The translations under genes were made by a program, and so were the position numbers. A DNA stretch of 64,000 nucleotides from Valencia hispanica. Lineage: Eukaryota; Chordata; Actinopteri; Cyprinodontiformes; Valenciidae. The stretch is taken from the NCBI GenBank assembly GCA_963556495.2, contig OY747702.1:41325680-41389679 (forward strand). Direction: 5' to 3'. Under the pieces are notes generated by a model, which did not search any database, was not told the origin of the DNA, and saw only the letters and a list, made by a program, of their open reading frames with translations. Numbering within the stretch: position 1 is the stretch's first letter; each line of letters begins with the position of its first letter. Of the stretch, positions 36,729 to 48,700 are shown one piece after another.

Positions 36729-39700
36729 TCATCATCATCATCAGTAGGCCTATTATCATTACTAGGCTATTGCTATAATTGGGAATTGGCACCAGACCTC
36801 TGCTATTAATTTATCCTTTATTATTGTTATTATTACTAGACCTAATAGTAGAGATCATCTGGATTTTTTACAGAAGTTTGCAGGTAGGTGATGTTAATGT
36901 GAGACCTGAGCCTGTTTTGCTTTGCAAAGATCCTCAATTTTTGGCTCAATGTTTAATAAACATAGCCTCAAATCATCCTTGATTTGTGCACGATTGCAGT
37001 ATTTTGTTTTGAGTGCAGTCATTTATGAGAATCCTGCCTCACACAAATATGTCGACGTGAAAGGAAGGAAAATATTCAAGGGGACGCCACAGAGTTGAGG
37101 ATATTCCTGCATCAATGCTGCCCAGAATGACAAAAGAGGGGAGGAGCCAAAGAGTTCCTTCAGTCTACTGTCACTCTTTAGCTCAATAAGCTGCTCCTGC
37201 ATATCAATAGGGTGACCATATTTTGATTTCCAAAAAAGAGGACATCTGTCACAGTACTGAAACACTTTCAGGACTTGGCCAAGACTTTTGATTTTAACAT
37301 ATTTAAAGTGTGCATTCTCAATGTGGTTAGAAAAGATTAGTTAAATAACAAACTTCAAAAAGGCTTTCACAAGAAGAAAATGATTTTATTATCTCTGGAA
37401 TTAAATTTTAATAGAAATAGTTAATCTTTGGAATTAAAAAAAAGTTACCAGCAACAATATTAGTTTACTTTTTAAATTGCACTGGACAAAAACTGAAGAA
37501 AAATCTGAAATTATCTTCTGAGAAAACAAGTATTGTTTTCTTTTCACTGTAATAAAAGTAAACAGCTGCAGACTCAAAAACAGAGTAAAAATGTGCTCAC
37601 TCTGTTTAGTTTGCATCTTCATTCTCCACAGTCAGTTTATAGATGAACTCTCACATTGCTCAGGCTTTTTATAGTTTTTGTGTCCATGTGATCTTTGGGA
37701 TATTTGCCACTTTTGTCACACAGAAACACACATGCCAGCTATATGAATGGTGCACTCCACCACCCATTTGTTGCGACTTGACAGTATATCTTTTGTGGTT
37801 CATGCATGAAGCTTGTGCTTTGACTTCTTGTAAACAGCAGTAACTCGGTGCTGCGTGGCCCAGCGCTGCGCAAGTGCGGTGCGGTGCAACTCGGCTCAGC
37901 AGCTTGGCGCACAGCCTGCTGTCTGTGGCGTCAATAAACGGATCAGAACCAGCTCGGGAGGACGTTACATGAGAGACAGGCTGTCATACTGCATGCATCA
38001 CACCAGTCAGTTTAAGTATGGTCCTATGACAAAAAATAAAAACCGGGACATTTTCATCAGTCTATAAATCCTCCCGGATGCCCCGGACAGCGCATGAACA
38101 GTGGACATGTCCGGGGAAAAGAGGACAGTTGGTAACCCTAAATTGACAGCTCGTTTGCTGTACACACAAACGGATCTCAAACCCACACAAAAGAGCGATA
38201 ATCCTCTTTAAAGTACGTCGCAAATAGTTTTCTCATTGCTGACAGGCGCTCAGACGCTGATTGAAATAGAGAGGAGAAATCGTGTGACGTGCCTGCATCA
38301 GTGATAAAGTCTACAAGGCTGGGGTTCTCTGACTGATGCGGCCATATAGGTCTAGTTTTTGTGTGAAGACGTGCACTTTGTCTGCAAGGAGCAAAATATG
38401 AGTTTCCTGGCCTTGCAAAGACAGTTTAAGGCCATTCAAGCGGTCAAATATAGATCAAATAGGACCGAGACGCAAGCCACATATAGTGTCATCCAGATGC
38501 TTCACCAGATCTGATTTGATTTAGGTCAAAAACCACTTAACCTCTTCTTGCAGCTCATAAAACCGCTGTAACATATGACTCGCTGAAACCGCTGATCACC
38601 TGCATTTGCGCTCACGATCGACAAATCAAATTTGTTCAAAACTTCTTTTTTTATGAATCAGTCCAAACACATTTTAATTTCTATTCAGGAGTTATTTATA
38701 TACAAAACTAGAACTTTTTATGACAGTAGTTTAACAATAATTAAAAAATTGCAAATGTTCTTTTTCAGTTTATTTCCTCCCATCCTGTAGCCTACTGGCG
38801 CCCCCCCAGGGGCGTGTCCGCGCCCCCTGGGGGGGCACGCCCCACCGGTTGAGAATCACTGCTCTAAACAATCAATAAACTGTTATTTCTCAAGAACATT
38901 TACCACTGCAGCTGGAAGACCTTTTTAATTTCCAATATAAATTAACAAAACAACCAAAACGATAAAAAAAATTAATGAACTCAGTTGACAAAATTGCCCT
39001 TTAAAAGTAATACATTTACCTGGCTCAGACATAACAAAACTGGCAAAACTACCAGTTGGGAGTTTTGTACAGAAAAAGTCCAAACCAAAAACAAAAACAC
39101 TCGGTTTGAATAAAAGAAACGTATCCTATCCTACCCTGTCACTACAGATATATGGACCATACGTGCCTTTTTCCATCCAGTCTCTTTGGTAGAAAGAGGG
39201 AGACACATGAGGGAAAAAAACAGGCATGCCAATGGACATTATTATGGCTGGAAAAATTGAGCTTATTTGAATTCATCATACAATTAATTGATTTATTGTG
39301 ACAGGCTTATTTAGTACACATAATGTGGTTTTTGGTCCAGTTGAGGAGTTCAGGTTGGACGAGGATTTGAAATGCTTGTGTTTATTTGGCTTGCAGAATA
39401 TTCTTTGGAGGACTCTGACCTTGAAGGCCTGAGTGACATCACTGTGAGCTCTGTCCACACCAGCGACCTTTCCTCTTTTGAGGAGGAAAGTGATGAAGAG
39501 GAGGAGGAGCCCTCGGATTCTTCTGAAGAGGGCCAGCTTCCACCAGATGGTATCTGCCTCCAGTTTTTCATTGTTGCTAAAATGATTTTAAACAAACAAA
39601 ATAAATAAAAAGTGCAAACTCAAAGTTGGAGCTTTTTTTCTAGTGTGCATATTGAATTATCTGCAGATCAAGGGGAGAAAGCGGAGAGGAAACATACCGG

Positions 39701-42700
39701 TGAGGAGACAGAAGGTGAAGACAAAGAGCCCAAACCCCGTCGTAAGGCGTATGTCCACAAACCCTTCCTCTACTCTCGTTACTATAGCGACTCGGATGAT
39801 GAGGTCACTGTGGAGGAGCGTCGTAGATCTGCTGTGAGTTCCTGCTTGAGGTTCACAGTCAGCACAGGCTAAAATGTAGTTTTAATCACGAGAACTTTTT
39901 CTTTTCTTTCATGTTGATGGTAAATTTTTAGGCTTCACACACATGCACAAAAATACCTGTTGTATTTCTTGATTTTTATCAGGCAAAAGACAAAGAAGAA
40001 AGGCTGCTGAAGAGACAGCAGAACAGAGAGCGACTGGAGGAGAAGCGTAAACAGAAAGCACTGCAGGTCGAAGAGCAAGGTGTGTTTATTTGTGTGGAAA
40101 GTGGAAACGTGCTTCATACAATTTCTACCAAAAACTCAATTATCTTCTGTAATCTCCCAACTGATTCAGTTTTAAACCAGGTCCACAGCTTCTTTTTCCA
40201 CACTCTTTATTCCATTCCTGCACCTTCTAGGTACACTGTTGAACTTTTTCACATTTTGTCACTTCACAACCCAAACTTCAATATTTGTTTATTTTCAAAG
40301 GAATATAAAATGTGATTTTTCTAAAATGTTTCCAAATTGAACTCTCAAAGTGTTGCGTGTATTTGTTTGAGGTATTCCCCCTTTGAGGAGAGAAATATTC
40401 GGAAACATAACCAAGGTAATGTTAGTAACTCTGGAAGAGCAGCTCAGGTTGGAAAATCTGTTAGCAGAACTGTTAGTCATCAAAGCTGAAAAATGGCAAG
40501 AAGAAAGCAACTGTTAAAAGGAAGCTATAAGAAGTTTTGTTTTTGTGTTTATCACAAGCAATGTTAGGAAGAATGGGTTCTGTTCAGATGAGTTCAAAAT
40601 TAAACTTTTTCAGCTACACGCAAAACACTACATGTGGAAGAAAGCTAACGTCACACATCGCCTTGTTAGATTGAAGCATTATCATAAGTTTGAGTGGCCT
40701 AGTCAAAGTCCACATCTAAATTCTATTGGGAATCTGTGAGGAGACAAGAAAACTGATGTTCACAGATGCACTCCTTCCAATCGGAGCGTGACTGAGGGGA
40801 GCTGAATTCAAAAGCTAGTCTGAGATTTTTTTTTCTTAAAATTCTTGAAAACCATGTGTCATTTACCCTGCAGTGTGAATCTACTGCATCATGTCTATTA
40901 TTTTAAACAGACAGCAAAAAAGCAAAGAGTTTTGACACTGCTGGACTGGAGAGCCCCAAGGCCAAAGAAGCCCGCAAAGAACGGAAAGTCCTGGAGAAGA
41001 AAATGGCGCTCAACAGGAAGAGGAAACTAGACTCGAGGTGTGTCATTAGATGTTCCATTCAACTTTAACTTCTAAGAACTGCTATAAATTGATATACCTT
41101 GTTTTTATTTGTAAAACTGTTTTGAATTTCTTCCAGAAAAGAGGGAGATGTTTTGAGCAAGAAGAAAGGAGATGCGGGAGAGATGGCCAGGAAAGTGGTA
41201 GGATAAAGCCAACAGAAAGACGATCGCATTTGTTACTTGGTTTCGAGAGCTTTTACAAACCTTTTGTTTTGTTCTATTGTTTTGAAATCAGGAAGCGAAA
41301 CCCTCAACCTCAAAGACCCCACACGCTAAACTAGTAAGAAATCTGTCCGAATCTGCATTCTCTGATGAGAGGCCTGGGCGGACGAGTGGCAGCGTGTCTG
41401 AGGATTCCTGCGACACGAAGAAGCTGCCTGACAAAAGCCAGACGCACTCCTTCATTCTGGATCTGGAGCAAGGCTCCCAGGAGGCTCTCAAGCATCGCTC
41501 GTTTGGGAAATTTGACCGTCTGCCCCGCAAAGACCGCAAGGAGAAGGAGCGCAGCCAGCCTGACGAACGTTCCAAGCTCAAACAAAAACACGAGAAGAAA
41601 TCTGAACATCCAGTGGAAGAAGCCCTGCAGAAGGAGGGCAATGCTAAAGTTTCTTCCGAAGAAAAAGTCGAGAAGAAGTTTAAGATCAAAACTGAGAGGA
41701 AAATGTCTGGAAGTACTCGAGAAGGAAAGGTGACGGAAGACAGTACTGACGAAGGAGGGTATAAAGATGTCAAGAAGATAAAAGGAGGGTCTGCGGAGAA
41801 GGACAAAATAAGGGAAAAAGATAAGAGCAAAGAAAAGGAAAAAGTTAAAGGGGACAAATCTACAATTAAAAGTGATCTGAAGGAGCTGCTTAGGCCAGAT
41901 TCTGCAGGATCCTCGGAGGATCGCTCTGACAAGGAGCCTGGGTTTGACAGCAGCAAGAAGAGAGAGAAACACTCCAAGGAAGTGTTGAAAAGGTCAAAGA
42001 GTCACTCTGAGGACAAGCCAGGAGATAAACCCAAACCTAAAACAGATAGTGACAAAGAACGTAGTAAAGCAGACAGTCAAAAGACACACAAATCAAACAG
42101 TGAAACTGAAAAAGATCCCAAAAAAGTTAAGCCTTCAGAAAAAGAGAAGAGTACAGAAAAATCAAAGGCGAAATCCAAAGAGGAGGGAAAGGCTTCATTC
42201 TTAGTGAAGACGGAAAAGAAATCTCTGAGTCCTGACGTCAGAGGCGCAGGAGGAGCTGGAATCTGTAAACCTGAAGCCGCGAAAGAGAAGAAAAAAGATG
42301 GAAGCTCTAGAGAACAGAAGAAAGTTTTTGAAGACTCTTCACTTGAGAAATCTGAGCTTAAAATGTCAAAGAAAAACCTGGAGAAGAATGATAAAGCTCC
42401 AGAAAAGAAGAGTGAGAGCCAAGAAGACAAACCCCAGAAAGACGACACACCGGAAACCTATGAAAAAGCCTCCCAGTCTTCAGTTTCTTCTTCTACTGTC
42501 GAGACAGAGGAGCCTCCAAAGAAACAGGTTCCTCTTCAAGATGCGACCACAGAGTCTGATCCCATCACCGCCACCGTTACCACATCCTTTTCAGACGACA
42601 CTTGCGATGCTTTGAGCGACATCACCCCCGAGCCATCTGAGGGAGAGATGGAGTTACGGCTCTGCGAAATGCCGGGAGTCCCCGCAGAGGCCGACGCCCT

Positions 42701-45700
42701 GCTGACGCTCATGGACGTCTGCACGTCGGCCGAGGCCAGACTTCCATCCGGTAGTCCTAAAGAGGTGGCGACTCCCGAGATGGAGCTTCAGGACGCTGAC
42801 ATGAAGATGAAGGAGGCCGCTCTGACGCTGCTCTCCATGGATCCTGATAGCACAGTTTCGTCCAGCTTAATCGCCCAAGACATGAGAGAGGAATCACTGC
42901 AGAGTTCCTCTGATCTGCGACCGACTGAAGCTACCTCAGCTGAGAAGGAGGAGCAGCTCTCTCCAATGGAGACGGCACCTCAAACGGAGCTTGTCGTCAC
43001 TCAAGCCTCCCCGGCTGAAATTAGGCAACCAGCAGAAGAGGACATGGGTTTCTCTCCAGTGGAGGGGCCTCTTCAATCTGAGCTTAGTGTCCCTGAAACG
43101 GCGCTGGCTGCAGGTGAGGAGGAGCCGAAGAAGCAGCTGTCTCCCGTGGAGGTCGAAGCTCAGATTGAGCTTAATCCCTCTGAAACCTCACCAGCTGCAT
43201 CTCAACAAAGTGCTGCAGCGCAGGAGGAGAAGCAGCTTCGTCCAGCGCATCCAGCACCTGCAAATGAGCCTACTGCCACTGAAACCATACCAACTGCATC
43301 TCAGCAAGCCGCTACAGCTGAAGAGGAGAACCAACTTTCTCCAGGCCAAACGGCACCAGAAACTGAGCTTGCTGCAACTGAAGCCTCGCCCGCTGCATCT
43401 CCGCAAACCGCTGCAGCTGAAGAGGTAAATCAGCCTTCTCTGGTGGAGGCGGGACCTCAAACTGAACCTATTGCAACTCAAGTCTCAATGGAGGCATCTC
43501 AACAAGCTGTTGCAGGTGAAGAGGAAAGTCAACCATCCCTAGTACAAACGACACCTTTAACTGAGCTCACTGGCACTGAAAGTATACCAGCTGCACCTCA
43601 ACCAACTCATGCAGCTGAAGAAGAGAAACAACTCTCTCCAGTGGAGGCAACACCTTTAACGGAGCTTGCTGTGAGTGGAAGTTCATCAGCTGTAGATAAG
43701 AAGCAGCTCCCTCCAGTTCCAGCAGCACCAGAAGCTGAACAACCTGCATCTGAGACTGTATTGGTTGCCTCTCAACATGCTGCTTCAGCTGAGAAAAAGA
43801 AGCTGAGCTCTCAAGTTCAAGCAGAACCTCAGGCTGAGATTTGTCCCACTGAAACGTCATCATCTGTAGCTCAACTTACTGTTGCAGGTTTGTAGAAAGT
43901 AACAAGTTATTGAATCTCTTAGAACCTTTTTTTCTTCCATAAAGTGGTCAATTTTACAGTACGTTCAGTGTTTTGGTCCTGCTGCTGCAAAGCCCATTAT
44001 TCTTTTGGTAGGGGTTTAAATTTAGATTATAGTTATTATTATTTTTAAACATAATTGAAGTACTGTATTGTTTGATGACCCAGAACACTCCGAATCAGAG
44101 ATGGACACAAGTGAGACGGACATGTCAGAGATGGCTCCACCGCAGGTAGTTAAGGAAGCTTAAAACATCTAGATCACCTAAACGTTATAAATGATAACGC
44201 TATTGTCCAGTTTTGGATTTATATAGTGGAAGGTATCAGTGGAAAAACTACAGGTGTCTTTCTCTTCAGGAGGATGGCGCAACCTCAGACAAATGTTCAG
44301 CTCCTTTCAAGGAGGAAGAAAAAGAAGTTGCTCAAATTTCAGATCCACCAGCAGACAAAGATGAGGGTAAATTTCTAATCATGTTTTTTTCTTCTATTTC
44401 TTCTTTGTTGTTTTAGATTTTCTAAAACATGCTGTCCATTTGTCAAATTTTCAAAAAAAAATTTTTTTTTTTTTTTTTTCATCAGAGTTGTTATCTGTTG
44501 CTGTGCCAGAAACGGGAGACGTTACAATCAAAGCTGAATCTGACACCACTGACAAACAAATTTCAGAGTCCCCCATCAAATCCGGTGAGGCTGACAGACT
44601 GATGCCGACATGGATGCACCAGCTCTCCTTCTGATATTTTAACCTTGTGTTTTGTCCTAAAGAGCAAGAAGAGCAAAATGCTGCTGTCACAGAGACCGGG
44701 CCTGAGGTGGGTAAAGAATAACTTTACAGCAAAACAAATATGAGCTGATTTCTCTTACTGTGTTCTATTTCAAGTAAAAACTCTGACACTTATCAACTTT
44801 TAAATATTAGGCAGTGAAGGGAGAAAGTGAAGAAAACCAGCCAAAGGATGATGAATGTAAGATTTCATCAAATATGCAGTTGTTTTATCAAATAATTGTC
44901 TTAACTACTTTTTTTCTTAATCATGTGCAGCTGAAACTAGGAATAAACCAGTGGAGGAGGAAGGTAAACAAAAACAGACAAAGGCTGATAATCGTATGAG
45001 ATAATCATTCTAGTTTGATCAAATACGTGCTTTATTTGATCTCAAACGTAATTTTTTTTTTTTTATGTAGGTGAAACTGAGAGTGAGACACCAGAGGAGG
45101 GTGATCTGGAGAAAGTAAGTCATAGTCTTTATTTTTGTCAGCTTTAAAGTTTGCTTAAACCAATCTTTCTCGCTAGGCTTCATGTCTCTCCTCTGTTTAC
45201 CTCTGCTTCAACTTGGTTTAGATGGAAGTCGACAAATCTGACAAAACTGAGGCTGGAGAAACTGACTCAGAGGTCAAATTAGTCAAACAAATCAGTGAGT
45301 CGGGTTTATTGTTTATCCTTAATTTTAACATCCACGATTGTCTGTCTTTCCTTTGTGTTTAAGGCTTGCATTTTTAGTTTGCGTTTTGATTTGATTTTCT
45401 TATTCTCTCACAATATATCCATCCTTTTGCACCTAATCTACCATTGCTGTCCGTCTGAACTTTTCAGGTAATGTCTCAAGCACAGATAGTCAGGAAGATG
45501 AGAAGAGCTCAGACTTTTCAGAAAAGGTGGGCTGTGTACCTTTCAGCTTTATATTTTTATGTAAAAAATATAAACTTTAGGTGATGTAGCTTCCGTCTGT
45601 TTACAGGAAGAGAAGACCGATAGAAGAAGAGGACGTCAGAGAAAGATTTCAATTCAAATTGGTATGTTTAGGTTGATTTATTATTTACATTTTAATCAAC

Positions 45701-48700
45701 CTTTAAGATTCTGAAGCTTTTGATTTGGCTATATTTGAAACAATTTTAATTAGAATAAATCAAAATTAATTAAGTTGGAAAATAATATCCGTATCATTTT
45801 AAATAAGAGATAAATACTTCTAGTTGGAACTTCATTATTGGAGCCTATAAAGTGCTCAGAAAAAATACTTAGTTTAGTTTTTATTTTGTCACACTTCAAT
45901 CTTTCAGATCAAATGATTTTTTTATATCAGACAAAGGTAACCTGAGTAACCAAAAAAAGTGGGTTTTAAATGATGACTTCAGTCATTAAGTGAGCAAATA
46001 AGATATCCAAACGAACGTCGCCTAATATGAGAAAGTTATCTAATCGCTGGTCGCCCCACCTTTGGCAACAAAGCATTTGCATCAACAGGAAATCAGTCTT
46101 TTACATCACTTTGGAGAAATTTTAGCCTGTTACTCTGTACAAAATTGTTTCAATCTGGACATATTGTATTGTTTACTTCATGAACGGCCTGTTAAAGGTC
46201 AGGTCAAAGACTCAATTGGATCTAAGTACAGACTTTGACTAGGCCAGTCAGACACCTTTTATTTTTTTTCCATGTAGGGTTGGACTTGCTGGTGCGCTTT
46301 GGTTCATTGTGTTTATGAATAACAAACTGTGCTAGAGACCTCCTTCTTCTGCAGGATTTTCCGGTAGATGGTAGATTAATTAAGTGATGAATTTGCTGCC
46401 TAAGTAGCCCCTGACCATCACACTACCACCGCTGTGTCTTACAGTTGGTATAATGTTCTTTTTGTGAGATTTTAGTTTTACGACAGATGGATTTACACAT
46501 TCAGACGAGTTTTCTCATCTGTCCACAGAATATTTTTTTCCAACTGTTTTGGGGGCTATCAAAAAAGAATCATAAACACTGGCATTAGCTGAGTTAAGTG
46601 AGGCCTGCATTACTTTAGATGTGGTTCTTAGTTATTCTGTGACGTTCTGGATGAGCCGTTGATGTGTAGTGTGAGTAATTTTGGTAGTGTGGTCACTCCT
46701 TGAAAGGTTCATCACTGCCCCATGTTTTTATCATTTGTGGCTAACCCTTCTCACTGTGGTTGGAGTTTCTTTAGATGGGACTTTTTTCATGCCAAATTCG
46801 ATTTTTAATTGTGATTTTTTTATTTATTCTTATTTATTCTTTATTTATTTGTTTATTTATTTTTATCTTTTAGCCTACTCTGTGTGAAGGATTTCTTAAT
46901 TTTACCAGTGCAACAGTAATCAGGCCTGGTGTGGTTTGTAAAATCGAACTGTTTTCCTAAAAATGTTGGTAATCACAATTAGTTCGTGATCTATCAAGGG
47001 AGCTGGTTACTTTTTCACATAGGAGTGGGTTATTTTTTATTTTCTGTCTCCATATAAGGGAAATCATGATTTTAACACTGCTTTTTATATTTAAACAGGT
47101 TATAAACATTTTTTTTTTATTGAGCTGAAACATTTCAGTGTGACAAGAATAACGGAAAGAATAAGGCGATAATACATTTTCTGGCATCACTGTATACATC
47201 AGAACAGAAAATCCATCAAAAAAAAACATAAACGGCAAGTCTGGGCAGAATTGAGCCATAGTGAACTTTTACTGCTATTTTTCTCACAGCAGATGATACT
47301 AAGGATGAAAAGAATGAGCAGCTGTCTGTCGAGGTAAGGCTAACTTTGTTTAGATTTTAGCTTTGTAATTGAAAAATGTTGGGGTTAAAGTATTTACATG
47401 GAGTCTGAAATCATTAGGAAGGTGAGATGGGGAAGGCGTTGGAGTTAAAGTCACCTCGCAGGGGCCGATCATCCAAAACCCCGGAGCAGGTGGAGAAGGA
47501 TCAACAAAGGGAACCAGAGAGATCGGAGAATACTCCGGGCCGCAGAGGAAGACGTCCAGGAACCGTAGCTAAAGAGGCAACAGATGGTGGGAAGTATTTT
47601 ACATTTAAATATGTTTGCATTACAAAAAGAGCATATTTTGTTATGAGGTAGATATTTGGCCTGAAACACAAATAGTTTCATTTTCAGTTGTTTTTTTTTA
47701 TATAAATTTTTCTTATTATGGGCTACAATATTCTGTCATGCACATTGCACTTCCATAACATAAAGTGTTTAAAATCCAAATTATATGACATACTGGACCA
47801 CATCTGCAAGCAGTCGAAATGTTATATCTCTTCTCTCTTAAGATTTTGTTGAGTTTTTAACTTTATATTACAACTATAAAACAGACACTGTTAGCAGGTT
47901 GACATATGCCGCAGAGGACGGTGTAATGTTTGACTTTCTGTGTGACTTTCTCTGATGTTGTGTTGTAAATTATACCTTCAGATAATCAGGAGAAAAACGA
48001 GGCAAAAGTCAAGGACAGCTCTAGTCAAGTGGAAACTCTCAAAGAAGCAGAAAAAGAAGAGGTTGGTTAAGAATATTATGCATTTATGTGCAGCTCCAGC
48101 TTTTATAGAAAGTGTTCATCATCTATAGCTGCTTACATTTTTATTGTAGGCTATAAGGAATGTACAAGATTCTGAACTGCAAAACCTCAGCTCAAAAATA
48201 CGCTCTTTACTTTTTCAGAACCCTGAACATAAACATGAAGCACAGAAAAGTAATCAAAGCGAAAGTGCAGTCAATCCACCTTCTCCTGCTGCAGATGAAC
48301 GTGAAGTTACTGGAGAGTCCGATTCCCAGGAGAGCGGGGACACACGTGAGTGTTTTTCTTATTATCACAGTAGAGCTAATCTTACTAGATGTAAAGTGTG
48401 TACTTTTGAAAGTAGTCCTTTGTCTTATGTGGAAATGTGTGGACCCAGGCCTACTAAAAGACAGACTGGGGTTTTGGAGTTTTACAAGTAGTTTGATAAC
48501 TAATAAGAGAATTTTCTTTGTAATAATGCTGGACGTCTGGTAATCAGACCACACAATATTGGACACATCTAGCTATTTAAAGTATAAAAAAACGCCGCTG
48601 GAACTCTGCCTGCTGCTATTTCTGCCTGCTGCTTTTGTGGTAATCTATCTAATATGTCTATCCTGATTTGCTAATCTAAAAGGTTAGTGTTCCTCAAATA

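Larger units (their letters stand above)
36392..38861 (-). mobile_element. hAT (Charlie/ZBED5-like) transposon inside the MITE, degenerate
   Basis: The duplications CTCTAAAC at 36384-36391 and 38862-38869 flank inverted ends CAGGGTTCTCAACC and GGTTGAGAATCACTG. On the minus strand 37023-37208 encodes a hAT C-terminal dimerisation region (ELKSDSRLKELFGSSPLLSF, IFLPFTSTYLCEAGFS). More of the reversed gene lies at 38140-38660. Stops and a nested MITE break it. The left arm has accumulated poly-C and several microsatellites. Confidence 0.9.
36262..39308. mobile_element. hAT-type MITE with perfect 8-bp target duplication (bod1l1 intron 4), outermost layer
   Basis: The duplications ATTTAGTA at 36254-36261 and 39309-39316 flank the ends CTAGGCCTGTCACGATAA and TTATTGTGACAGGCTT, which are inverted repeats. 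Without the nested hAT it is about 570 bp and non-coding (left arm 36262-36391, right arm 38870-39308). Confidence 0.88.

Noticed and set aside
41288..41977. 229- and 213-aa minus-strand frames
   Set aside because: Antisense of Lys/Glu-rich bod1l1 exon 10; the sense strand matches BOD1L1.
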